DNA of 64,000 nucleotides from Membranipora membranacea (Eukaryota; Bryozoa; Gymnolaemata; Cheilostomatida; Membraniporidae), in NCBI GenBank assembly GCA_914767715.1, contig OU612068.1, positions 2,170,001 through 2,234,000 on the forward strand, read 5' to 3'. Below the pieces are notes generated by a model that was given only the letters and a program-made list of their open reading frames with translations, did not search any database and was not told the DNA's origin. The stretch's first letter is position 1; the number at the start of each line of letters is the position of its first letter. The translations under genes were made by a program, and so were the position numbers. Of this stretch, positions 13,155-26,300 are shown piece after piece.

Positions 13155-15175
13155 TCAATAAACTCCTAGCTTATTTTGCCGATCTCGGCGTTCTCTGCTG
13201 TTTTGGATTTTCAGCTCTTTAATTAATCCTGGCTCCACATATTCCAGATCAGGAGAACTAATGGTAAATTTATGTAGATCTGTTGACCACATTGAAGTTT
13301 ACGTCAGCCGAATATTTGATAATTGACTTCATATTATCCCAGTGAATATCGAGTATTGAGTAAATAATTCCAAATGAACATCAAAGCTTTCGTCGAAAAT
13401 ATCTAAGGTCAACTAATCACCTTTGAGCGCTTCAAAAACTGCCGCTTTTCTTTATAAGAATGGACATACCTGACCTGGGGTGTTTTGCCGTATTTTGTAC
13501 CCTCGACAACTCAACCAATCTAGTACGTGGAATTGGCTTAAAGCCTGTTCTGGGGTGCGGCGCTCCAAGCTAAAGAGCAGTAAACATTCTTTTTATTGTG
13601 ACCACCCGCCCTTAAAAAGCATAACTTATGCTGGAATTACCTACTTGTCAAAACCACAGTGTCAATTGGCGATGTAATATAATTGATGTCACCATTAGAT
13701 GTTATATAACAATTATGGGAGTGATGAAAACTTTCCTAACCCCACACATTAGCCATAATTAAGCTCAGTACAGCCATAACTCTGTAATTAATTTAGGTTC
13801 AGTCATAACCACATTTTATTGGCCCAGACTTTGAGTTATCTGTTTCCAGTTTCTCTCAAGTGTTGACCGAATGACTTAATAATTCTAATTTAGAAAGCCA
13901 AAATCATCTCAATGTCATTCTTTGAGGGCAGTTTATGCATGTTCCGTGAATCAAGGTGTGGTGATAAAACCTTTGCTCACATGCAGCAGAGCGAGTTTAT
14001 TTTGGGACTATGTTATTTCCTTTTACTGGGTCAATGCCTTAGCCCTTATATCAAAACATCAACAAAGTTCCTGCTAAAACTGCAATCTGATTCTTTCACA
14101 GGGTTGGTTCCTCAGATATAAACCTTAGAAAATAGAATGAATCACACTAACTTCTCTAACCCGGCTCTTAAGATTGCTAAGAGGAGATAGAGGTACTGAT
14201 ACCCAGAACAAATGTACCGAATGTCTGTGGGCCAACTATGACATAAGCTTGAATGATTAATAGTACCTTTTTTAAGAAGTTATTATAAAATCAGAAGCTG
14301 AATCTGCTAAATTAAATAAACTATATGATGATTAAAGTGATGTTAAGGGTACAGAGTGACGGTTATGATTGTTAAGAGAATCTTAACTTACCGCAATCTT
14401 GTTCTTCGTTTTAGATTTCCGCGTGCAAATAAATCCGTCTTGGTAGCCAGATGAACCTAAAAATGGTGAAGGGATGTATTGCAGGTGCCGCAATAATTTA
14501 ACAAAGAGCAATTTACCTACATGCTAGCTTCTCAAACACAAAGGATACACTAATTAAGGGTAAGACTTAAAATGCAAAAATTGAGCAATTCCTGACAATT
14601 ATAATCTAAAAATATTATACCAGCCGGTGCAAGTAATAGCCTAAACCAGTCAAGTTAGACTAACACATAAAACAAGAGTACGTGATAACGTGGACACTCA
14701 TCAATGTGGAAGTCCACCTACTTTCCCTAAACATTTAGATAACAGGGAGAGAGCCCGCAAAATCACAAACAATGATAGTAGGATTTCTGGCTACTTGCCC
14801 CAAGAAATAGATTATGTACTCAAAAAATCACAGTGGGTCAGTTGAAATCTGATTCAGAGCTTACACTAATGTTATTTATGTCAGCATCGCAGCAAGCGAA
14901 ACAAAAATATAAATAATTGTCAGCGGACAATTAAAGCACTCTCAGGTGAATGTGTAACGGGCAGAGTACAATAAAATATGTAGATCCTTTATTCGAGACT
15001 GAAACAGGATGATGCCCAAGGGCCAAACTACCAGTTATTGACCTAGCTGACATTTTACATGGTGTCAATATCAAAGTAGATATGGTAGGTCATCAAATGA
15101 TAACAGCAATCTGTCCTGATCTAAAATCTAACCAGTCCCCATACTCACGGAGAAGAGAATGAATTCAGCAGCCAT
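13155..15175 (-). CDS. Candidate three-exon gene for a 64-residue basic protein, unrecognised
   Basis: Exons 15175-15149, 14456-14392 and 13257-13155 join with matching phases (0, then 2) and end at a stop. Both donors are consensus (GTGAGT, GTAAGT) and the acceptors end TTTTTAG and CCATTAG. The product starts MAAEFILFS, has a strongly basic middle (NLKRRTRLR) and a charged, helix-forming end (LEYVEPGLIKELK, RERRDRQNK). It has no signal peptide or membrane segment beyond the short hydrophobic N-terminus. About 45-65 bp upstream of the ATG is a small CpG-rich patch that could be its promoter. I do not recognise the family. Three short exons fitting this well is suggestive, but chance assembly is possible. 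The orientation is the same as the receptor cyclase and PRC1. Confidence 0.5.
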
Positions 15176-15218
15176 TGTGTAAAGTAAATAATGAATCCGA
15201 TTGTAATAAGTTTGTAGA

Positions 15219-15241
15219 AAGTGTCGCGGCGGAGGAGACGA
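15219..15241. promoter_or_regulatory. CpG-rich patch, possible promoter of the small gene
   Basis: GTGTCGCGGCGGAGGAGACG stands out in AT-rich DNA and sits 45-65 bp upstream of the proposed ATG at 15175. In animal genomes such patches often mark the 5' end of broadly expressed genes. No transcript evidence is available. Confidence 0.3.
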
Positions 15242-18200
15242 CAAAGTAGCTCTTGATGCGACTGAACTTAAAACTGACTAGTTTTGCAATTAAAATGTGA
15301 CAGTTTAATATCTAAAGAGATCAAGATTATTATTAAGCAATTTGTCCCCATAAATAATTATTAAGACTCAGATTAATGTTATGCGCATAATTCTTACCCG
15401 ATTTCAGGGAGAGTGTTTTTCTATCGAGATTACGTAATCCAAGTTGACAACAAGTCGGTCAGGTGTCTTAATTATTCATCAATCTAACAGCTGATCTAGT
15501 GTCCTGTTATGTAATGTGTTGATTGCCAAACTGCTAAAAAACACGAATAATCATCAGCTGCCCTATTAGCGCATCACCTGCTTATTTCACCTTCTAAATT
15601 TAATCTGTTTGACAAAATAACAACAACAACTGTTCTCTAGGTAAAACTTGACCGCTGCTCTCTAGGTATCCATTTTAAGTGTTTTACCTTTTTCTTTGAC
15701 CGCACCTTATATACTTCAAGCTGAGTAATGAGACTTTTTTTTCATCAGCTGAAGACAACAGTTAATTACTAGGCATCTTGCATACATGGTCTTAATAATT
15801 CTCCTGGTGTCCATTGTCCAATCAGATTGCAGGTAAACCTTTGTTCACACAGATCACAATGTGTAGACAACTCTACAGAACCACAAAAAGAAGCATTAGC
15901 ATTATTGCAATACCTGATTACTGGTGAAATCTATTGTTCTCTTATGGACTTTAAATCGGATTAGTCAGTGTGGGTTGTTTTAGCGTAACACTAACCTGCC
16001 AAACCTAGATACAAAGGCAGATTAGACCTTTCCTCTGATAAGCCAGAGAACAATGGAATAAGATGCTATAAAAAAATGGTTTTAGTTTTTTGCCATAGGC
16101 TACCAGGAACAGGTAGAAGATTCCACATTGTACGACAAGACCAGCAATAGAAATATCGTCATTTTCCAGCTAGGAGGAAACTGCAACCAAAGGAAATAAC
16201 ATATAAGCGGGTGCCTTGGGACGGCTCAAATAATCAGGATTGCAAAAAAATACAAGTGAAGTGGCATGATGATCAACCCATGGTAACCCAGGTCAGACGT
16301 AAACATTTTCATAATTTACTAATCTGCACCACTTACATTACACCAACTTTACCACTAATCTGACAGGATTCATTTCTGTTACGTAGATCCTGTGAGTGGT
16401 GGACAATATTAGAGCCAGCTATTCACCTGTCAGTATCTGAGTGTTTGGGTATTATTCACCCTCTAATTCCTCCTCCCTTAGTTCTGTCATCGTGAGAGCT
16501 TATTTGTACGCCTACTGTTAGAGGGACCACCCTGTGGCCAGCTAGAGAAGTTATGACTGGTAGCCTTCACTTGAAAAATTAGTATAGTGAACCGCAAAAT
16601 ACCGCAGATCTTCAACCAAGAGTCACAAATTCTGTTTGGCTATGGCCACCGATGGGTAAAGGGCATACTGAGTAACAAAGAAGAAGATACATCTAGGAAC
16701 TGTTAGCTCTGTCAGCAGAATAGAACAAAGATATAAGAGAATTTACAAATAGCTTCAGGTCCCTCTTATTCTCATACAAACCATAGTTTGGTGAGACAAA
16801 CTTCCTATACACCACAAACTAGAACATAAATGATATGATCTATTATGTATGTTTATGGTTACAATGGATAATCCATAGATATCAGCAACTGTTATGTCTC
16901 TGGATCAGATAATAATTACTGCTTCTGGTAACCTTGGTAAATCTTAATCAATAATAGATTTATTCTCTGTTAAAAGCTCTTAATTTGAGCATAATCTCCA
17001 GAACTTAGAAAAAATTGATCACCCTGCCAACCATCTGAAATCTCAAAAAAGAGGGTGGAGGTACATGCTGACAATATTCTTTTATATATTTTGGACGTTT
17101 TTCTACAAAGCATACCTTGCGATAGAATTATTCTAAGCTGGCCCTGAGCAGCTAGATTTATTTTATCATGGTACAGTTCAAAGAAAAACTATATCAAGTG
17201 GGCGCACAAAGTGATCAAAGAGTAAAATTAATCTATAAAACCGAGAAAAATAACCAAAATGGAATAATTTCCCGTTTTATCCGTCCCACGCTGATCAGAG
17301 GGAAGTTAGGTGTGTATCCTTTTCCGAAAATTCCTGAAAACCCGCAAAACCCTTGAACCAAGCGGATGAAATATTAATATTGCTATTATGAAGGTTATTG
17401 GCCACAGAAGCAATCGCATCTCAATCATCGACCAATTTAAGAGCATCCGCCATGTCATTCAAAATTTCACCACACATTATTAATGAAAAATATGGAAAAA
17501 TTTATTCGAAAACAATCACTTCTACTAAATAAAAATATCAAAGATGCTTTCATGAAATCAAACTCATGGTAGGTATAAACAGTCTGTCAAGTATTTTGAT
17601 TTTTCTGAATGTTAAAACCCGAGGTTTTGTCACTGTACAGAACCAGGGTATATAATCTGGTATTTGGGATTGATCACGTAGCAAAATGAAATTGAGAAAA
17701 AAATATGATGTGATGGTGGTAAATGTGTAGCGTGATGCAGAACATCATTGGACCAAAATTTGGCGAGCTGACCACCAATAGAATCCCGCAGCTTTTTTCA
17801 TGATAGGTTAAAGTACAGGAATTGTATACAAAGATGTGATTGTGCATAGCATGTCAAGCGTTGTCCACTTATCCGAACTTCTATTTGGCTGACTGGGAAC
17901 AAAACCATATTAGATGATTATCATTGTTGCCAAATTTTTGCTACAAGGTCTGGGTCAAAGGGCCAAACTTAGTTATCACAAGGAGATATCAGCATTCACA
18001 ATCACTTTCAAATATGCATGACTTAGTAATCTACACAAAAGAATTCACAAAGGCGCCATCGGTTTACGTCAGACAATGGCTGTCAGAATTCTCATCCCGG
18101 ATTTTATAACAAAGCTTGAGATTATCATTTAGAGACAGCAACAAAGATTAGGGAATGTTAGTGGTAACTGGTAAGCTATGGAGGGCGGGCTATTAGCGTT

Positions 18201-20259
18201 TATTTTTAAGTAAACCCCACTTGGGGGTAATTATGAGCTTATAACTGTAAAAAATAAAGATATGTTGCAATAAAAATATTAAATAATTAGTAATTGCACC
18301 TTTACCCATATCCTAGGTGTGCAAGAGAGCCTCTGATATAACACATTTCAATATATACATCTTGCTATGGCGTCACCATCGCAAATAAAATACAATTTTT
18401 TATACCAATCAATAAAATTCTGTCCAAATACAATTTATGTAATACCTCCCCGGTGGTATTTAGCTCTTGAGACACAGGAATTCAAAGAGACTGGTACAAG
18501 ACCACCAGTAGGCGCCAAGTGGCCATCAGCAGGCGCCAAGTGGCCATCAGAGAAATTATCCTCCTATCATCAGACACGAGAGGTGCGGTGGTCAATCGAC
18601 TCTTGTTTTTGTGTCCGAGTTATGTCTAGCTTCATCAAGGAGGTCCCCTTAGTTAAGTCTAAGTATCGTCCATTACTACGGTACACTCAAGCAACCAGGA
18701 TTAAGCCAAATGCAGACACCCCGGAACTCAGTAGGTTTTGGGCGTTACTTAGTAGTACCCGTGGTTGTTTAACTGAACTTAAAATAGCTGATTTTCAAAT
18801 TAATAAAATCCTAAAAGCAAATTTATTTTGAGGTTTGCAATAATATTTCAAGGTATGTTTTTATTAAGTGTTTCATACCGCAGTATCATATGCGGTTCAT
18901 TGTTGATAAGTTACGTCAAACAACCTATTGTGTACCTTTCAATGAAGAATATTAATCTGATAAATTAGTTGGGCTTTTCAGCAAAAAAACATTAACAAAG
19001 CTGATTATTCTCTTATCACTTTTTGTGTAAATCGACAGCAACAAGTGACTACATGGACTTAGTTCAGAATTAGGAGAATGAGGAAATTTGTAACAAAAAA
19101 TTTGGTCTTTGATGAACTTTGTTTTTTAGGAACAAGGATCATTATTCTGAGAAAATTGCAAAAGAGTCAGAAAAGAGTGTTTAGTACTTTATTATTGTAT
19201 CAATATATCACATATCCTAGACATGAGCCTAAACCTTCATACAAGACCTACACAGAAAAATATAATTATAATAATATGAGGAACAGTAAACGAGAAAAAA
19301 TACAAATAGGCATTTTAACGTATTTCTAGTTTTAGTAAGCGATTTGGTTCACATTCGTTCACTCGATAACAACAATGAAAACGCAGATCTCGGAGCTGAG
19401 AATGTCTACTGTTGTTATAATTCACCATGGACAGGACGATTCACTGTCTGGGACCATATTAATATTTTTTTTGCATAATGTTTCAGACAGCCAAAAGAAG
19501 AGGTATCAAAAAAATTTGACCTGACATAATCCTTTCATTAATCATTAGTGTGTTAAAAAGTAAAAAATGAGCATTGTGGCACCACCCTGCTCATGGGTGG
19601 TCGGTTTAAAAATCAGCTAACTGTCAGTATGATGTGCCAGTATAAGCGTTCGAGAATAATTAAATTAATACTTTGGCTAATATTGCAGCTTTATAGTCAA
19701 CCAAAACATATTTTACACGACGCTGATTATAATGTGTTTGCCAGAAAAGAAAAGCTGTATATTTTAAACAAAATTATGAGCAGGATAATGTTATAAGCAA
19801 TAACTGTGGAAAGAGAAAAAAATCAAATGAGCTGATAAAAAAGGGAATATGAAATGCAGCTTTGCTAATAATAATTATAATATTATTGCGTGGTATTTTA
19901 CCAAACTTCATTGCAGAGCAGCCATTATTATCAAACTGCTGATCTATCTCATCATCCATTGTACAGGAGAGGTTCACTATGAGTATCAGACGGTCTCAAC
20001 GCTGGTGGTAAATTCTTGTAGATTCATTAAAAGAAGTTTACATATTCTGTGGCTAGGAAATAATTTTCCGTAAACTCGCATAAATTCCGATCTGCATTAT
20101 TCATCTGAATGGAGACGTCAGTATCGGGTATTTTGTGGTCAGCCTTTACACAACACTTGGCGGATATTAGCAAATGGCTGGCTTAATATCAGACGTGTTA
20201 CCAAGGTTAGGGGTGATGATGAGTGAGAGAGAGAGGGAGAGGTAAGGTATCTGGCCTAC
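15242..20259. other. Intergenic stretch, no recognised gene
   Basis: This runs between the candidate small gene and the 3' end of PRC1. It is AT-rich with many stops. The only ORF of note is 18367-18831 (listed separately). There is a GA-rich microsatellite at about 20221-20242. I see no RNA gene, transposase or reverse-transcriptase motif. Confidence 0.5.
18367..18831 (+). other. 154-codon ORF of unknown status
   Basis: This is an uninterrupted ATG-to-stop ORF in otherwise stop-rich intergenic DNA. It contains an in-frame 21-nt direct repeat (about 18509-18550) that encodes GAKWPSA then GAKWPSE. The rest resembles no family I know. It has no membrane segment or clear domain. It could be a single-exon gene, a piece of an unrecognised mobile element, or chance. 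Base composition is somewhat richer in G and C than the surroundings, which favours a real or recently inserted sequence. Confidence 0.25.
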
Positions 20260-20311
20260 CTTGTATCTCTGTAGTCTATGTATTATAGGAGTATAAATAT
20301 TTTCGGCTTTC

Positions 20312-23300
20312 TCACTTCTGAGGGCAGATTGTACTTCTGTACTGCTTATTCTTCTTTGCAGAGTGGAGAACGTGCTAGAAAAAGAGATGAATGAAATACT
20401 TTGAGGAAAAATGAAACACTGAAAACTTTGACAAAGTGTTCAGTTATCTACAAATGTTCCACTACGCCCTTCCATATCTATTAGGCAAAACAGAGCAAGC
20501 GGGAACATCTATAACAAAATGGATTATTTTGGAAAAGTACTGTATTAAAATAAATAAAATTAAAAATTTCAAACACCAAATCTCAGACAAACCTGGAACT
20601 CCTCATAGTTAGCAACGAGTGGCTCCACATCAGATACCTGACTGGATTGACTGATGATACTATCGAGGCTGGAGCAGCCGCTGCTCGAGGGAGGTGTCGT
20701 GTTCTCTCTATCCAACTTTCTCTCTGACTGAGCCTTCTTCATCTTAGTCGTGCTCTGTGAACAAATAACAGGCATACATATGAAGTTCATTGAGTGATCG
20801 ATTTTACAAACATATATACACAGTACAGTTAATTTTAATTCGTTTGAGATTAACAGTTGCTTTTGTATAGGTTGAAAATTAATACATATATATTATGGCT
20901 ATTAGTAGATTATGGAGAAATTTCCAGGTATTTTGGTGAGTTTGTCAGAAAAGTGTTTGCGACACTTTATGGAAGTAGACTCCATAATCGTCTGGTCCTT
21001 TGAATGCCCAATAAAATATTCAGTTTTTGACAATTTCCTTCTTAAAAGTGGACTGTAGGTCAGATTCACTTTCAATTATCATAAAAGAAGAACTGAAGCA
21101 GATGTATTGTTTAAAAGATGTAATTAAAATTTTTTTTTTAAACTTCCTTCTCATCTTTCTCAATGAGAGGAGCAAGTTGCGTAAACCGTTAATCACATCA
21201 ACAGCTGGTGTCAAAAATATTTAAACAGTCAGAGCAGGTTTTCTCAAGGGCCGCTGTGACCGACATTAACCATACCCCACCAATCAGGGGCCAGGTCTGC
21301 TTAATTCAACCACTAAAACAAAACCTACTTAGATGGCATGGTATCAGATTATATTAAGTGAAATCTCAAGGTATCAATGGATTATCTGGGGTGTAATTTT
21401 TGTTTCCAAACTCTGACTATCCATTGTTCTGTAATGGTGGTATACAGAAATCTACAGACGTCGGGCAGACGAACAACATGGTGGATTAATAAGATTATCC
21501 CATAACAAAGCTAGGACTACCTCCCTGTACCAATGCTGAAATTCAGTCTGAGCATAGAGATTGAGATTATTGGGTGTTTTCTGTATTTCACCCTCTCTAC
21601 TGACCCTCCGATGAATATTTGTTCCTCTTGGTTTCCAAAATACTAATCTCCGTAGACGCGTCATAAATCAAAAGTCCTTAAAATCTAATCTCGATCCTCA
21701 CAATGATGGATGAATAAAAAAAGACCAGTCACACCATTGAAGCCACCCCACGATTATGGTGACATGGGTATCAATAACTTTCGCCATAATCCTACATGAG
21801 GGAATTAATTAGCCACCTCATGTAATGGATACACATCAATTAACACTTTTATCTAGGTGAGTTTTGAAGGAATATTGTATATGCTAGCTCACCTTTACAG
21901 CAGATCTGGTAGAATTCTTGAGATTAGGTGAGGCTAGGGACATACAGCTCTGAGCTCGCCCAGTCTCATTTATCTAAAAATAATGATCAAATTGCTGTAA
22001 GATTAAAGTATAAACATACCTCTACTAGTAAAATTAATTCGTTGATTTAGGTATAATACAATCAATCACCCTAAAATTAACCAATCAAATGTCTGAAAAC
22101 AATTAAGGACGAGGTGATTTGCCATATCATTTCCGAAACTGGTTCACAATTAAGGTTATAGACATGTGAGAGAGTGACAGTGTGTGCAATGACGGAAGGT
22201 GTAAAATAAGAAACATGCATAATTGGTCCAAATTAGTTCAAAACAAATATACCTCACCTCGTGAAAAAGCTTGGCAAAATATCAGCAGGGTTATATTCTT
22301 AACAGCAGCGTTATGCAAGGCATTTTGATTAGTACAATAAGGGCGTAAGCACTAGGGCGCTATAATTAGCGAACAGATCGGAAACATTTTGCAATTCTAG
22401 GGCCCAAAAGTATGTATGGCGACCATGTTTTACTGGGGTAGACAGGACAGGGTAATGTTGTCATACCTTTCTGGCTGTTGATCTAGTGGACATGGGTGTG
22501 CGTGGAGGGCCCATTGCAGACATGGGCGTTCTTGGTACAGTTCTAGTTGTAGAAACAGGAGTTCTCATTAAACTTGATGTCTTAGCAGACCTGAGTGGTG
22601 TTCTCGTGTTTGGAGGAGGAGCAGGGGAGGTGAACACTGAATGAATCTTCGAAAGCGAGTGAAGCTTTGATGTTGACCTTGTTGTATCATTCAACTACAA
22701 TACACATGCAGTGACGTACCATGAGAAAACTATTAGCCGCAGTGCCATGCAATGTCTGAACAGTAATGGTGTTTGGTATAAATTTGAAATAGATGTTAAG
22801 TTACAGGTGTGAATGAAAAGATAGACCAGGACACCGGGACAAGCTGAGCTGGATACACGGACTCAACATGAAAATAAAATATATATAACTTCATATCTGC
22901 TAACCCATATAAGCACAGTTATAGGGGACGATGATTACATGTTTCTACATAGGGTATGGAGCTCATGTATCGAAATGTATTCTCAGGCAGCTAGCCTAAA
23001 CTAAAGGCAAACTGCAGACACATGTCAGGAGCTATTGCCACCCAGTACAGATGTATGATTTATTTGCCAACCTTTCTTGTTTTGGGTGTCTGAGAAGGTG
23101 TAGCATTGTTTCCTGTACAGAATCTACGTTTAGACGGGGTGGGCTTTGAGCCGTACCTTATCTCACACTGCATTTCCTTCTCTTTCTGCTCAAGCTAAAA
23201 TCATAATTTATTATCATGTACTACTGTCTCAATTATGTAATAGTGAGAATTATCGAGAATTGGATTTATGGAAGTTTTTAAGCCACCACTACTTTGTAAT

Positions 23301-26300
23301 TGCAGTAATTTCACAACTTAATTTCCGTTTGTCTTTTGCTTTGTTTGTGCCAACATAAGCTGTATTATGAAGGTAAGTCGGCATAAGGACTTCCTATCCC
23401 ACCCATCAAAAAAACACTACACTCGAGTAGAAAACGCCGCACTTGTGGTTTAAATCACACAGGAATGCTGCATTTCAAGGATTTCCTTTGTCATTCCCTG
23501 ACAATAGAAGAGTATAAGGGCTTAATTTATTGTAAAGACAATAGGCTCTGTGGTTGTGTAACTTTAAGACACTAAGATTATCAATGGATTGTCAGGATAT
23601 TTGGGATAAGTATCCAAAATCCTCCATTTGGAGTGCAGGGCACATGTGCCTTAATCTGCCGGAGAACCTTTGATATCGTTTTTTTACGGGTTCGTTTTTT
23701 AAGCAGCAAGGCACCCAATCAGGCGACACCACCGCCATGCGCTATCAAAACGTTGACATTTCCTTGCAAGATTACTTTAAACCTTATCAATGTGTAAAAA
23801 AACGGTGATAATATAAGCTGGTTTAGCGATAACAGACAATAGATTTTTTTTGTTAAATGTACGTGGAAGGGATTGGGACATGAAAAGGCAGGTGCTATTT
23901 CCTGATGATGTATTGCTAGCATTGCTAACATCCAGTTTAGAGAAGCCCCATGGCAGTGACAATAACACTGTAGCGGCAATGAACGAGTTATGTAACCTAT
24001 GTTGGTGAAATATTTACCCTCTGCTGTTTTTGGAGCTCTTTGGATGTCTTGTACTCTTCCCACTGAAGTCTACAGAACTCAAAGAACTGAACGCCTCCGA
24101 TGAGAAACTGACGATTGTTCTCCTGCTCCCAACCATCAATTTCATCCTTCAGCTGCTCCTCAACCTATATAACATCATCACGAAAGTAGTATGCAACATC
24201 ACAACATCATCAGAAATTACCAGACACAAATATCCTGCCACATGTTTATTGATGTTCAGTCAATTTTCCACACAATAGGCACCATGATAAATAGAGAAAT
24301 ATCTAGCTGACTAAGATATACAATCGTTTTTATGGCAACCAAAAATCATCTCTAAGGAAATGTTTACATAATGTGCCAATAATCGAAAGAAACGGAAGCG
24401 AAAATCTGGAGTGAGACGTCATATTCAATGCAAGTTATAAGTTCAGATAAAAATGTGAATGGTCCAAAGTTAAAGCAGGTGAAGTACCCTAGCTAGGAGA
24501 AATAAACACACTTGCAAAGCACAGAGGTGTCCGCTTATTTTCTAGAAAGGTGATTGAATTGTCATGGCACACTTTTCAGTAGAGATATAAAAGGATAAGA
24601 CAACTCCTGATTTGATACTCCAGTATTGGCGTGGCCTGTCCCAGGACATCCAAGATACACAAATTTTATCACGGCCGACACCAAAATGATGCCCAGATTT
24701 ATGGGCACACCATTCATCTGTAATTCATTGACCAAAGGCAACCATTTACATTCCTGCAGTTTGGTTATGGCCCATTACATTATCAAGTGAGAGTAATTAA
24801 TAAAGTAGTCAAATATAAGAGATCATTACACAACATTTGCAAACTTTTGGACACCCAATAAAAATTGAAATCCCTGGAGCACCAAATGACATTTGATTTA
24901 TGCTATTTTGTACCTGGTTTAGAGAACCAATATCTAATGCTCGTCATGAAACTCTCGCGTAGGGAATTCATTAAGCTGAGACCATAAGAAACCAAATCTT
25001 AGAGAAATTGCTATTTTTTTCTATCTAACATGGAGACCTCGTTTTTGAAAACTATAATACTTATACTAATTGGGTTACACTCCACTGATTCCCCAAATTC
25101 ACAAATTATACTCAGGTCCTTAATCTGGATAATTGGTATAATTTGGTAATCAGGTCATAATCTCATATTAACCTTTGGCAGTTGAACCAGCACTTTCTTC
25201 TTGGCCTTCTCCTCTGCCAGTAAGTTGCCTCCCCTGTTCCTGAACCTGTTTGGGTCATTCTCCTTTGCGTCAAACATAACCATCTGATTCCACAGCTCAG
25301 TTCTACGAAACAAAGGAGAGACTTGACTCAACAAAATACAAGGTCTTTATGTAAATACAAATAACAGGCAAACAGAGGTAAGCATTTCCTTATTACCCTA
25401 GTATAATCCCCCCTCCTGGAGCATAACGGGCTGTTTCACAAACCAAACTGATTGTTAGAAAACCGCAAAATCAATTTTTTTTGGCAGTTAGAGCCATTGG
25501 CCAGGTATGAAGTGTGAGTCCAGGTAACAGTACACAATGCCATAGAGCTGAATCTGGTGTAAACGGATGTAAGGGAACAGTACGCGCACCAGACACCAGT
25601 ACAAGTAAGCATTAGGTGCAACCTGATGTTTGTGTGCGCCAATTTGAACAAACATTTATATAGCTCAAGTGCATACCCATCGAGAAAATACATTTGACAG
25701 AAAATCTTAAGATATTTTAGACAGATTAGGAAGTTCTCAAGACATACCAACTTATTAATTGATTCATTTTGAATTGTTACATAATTCACCACAACTATAC
25801 TGATACTTTGAACAAGTGACCAACAAGGAAAATAATTAATTAAACGTAATTAATATGTCCTCCGCCTGTATTGTTCTTGGAAGGGTTACTCCCTGTCTCC
25901 AGCTCCAAGCTCTCAGGGTGGCATCTCGAACAACACTTGAGCATGATTTGTTTGTATTGGATAATTGATTATAGATAGACATACCGCTTTTCAATTTTCT
26001 TAAGAATCTGTTCATTCTCAGCGTAGAACTGTTTGACAGCCTCCAGGGCATTCTCGTGCTGGGTCAATAGCTCTTCACTGAAGTCGTCTACACATAAAAC
26101 AGTGAAGGAGAAAATAGAATACTTCAAGAGGTTAGAGGAGGAAATAGCGGAGAGGTGAGCACTCGTCTGAGTGCTGTGATCCTGAGTGGCTGGAAATTGG
26201 TCTGGTGAATAAGTCGGATACGACGAATACTGACTGACCTCTTGTCACGTGATCTCTTCAATTGGAGGGATCTCACTAATGGGTCTTACATGATGAGAAT

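Noticed and set aside
23719-24063. 114-codon minus ORF.
   Set aside because: It starts inside PRC1 exon 10 in a different frame and runs into intron; a shadow of the real exon.
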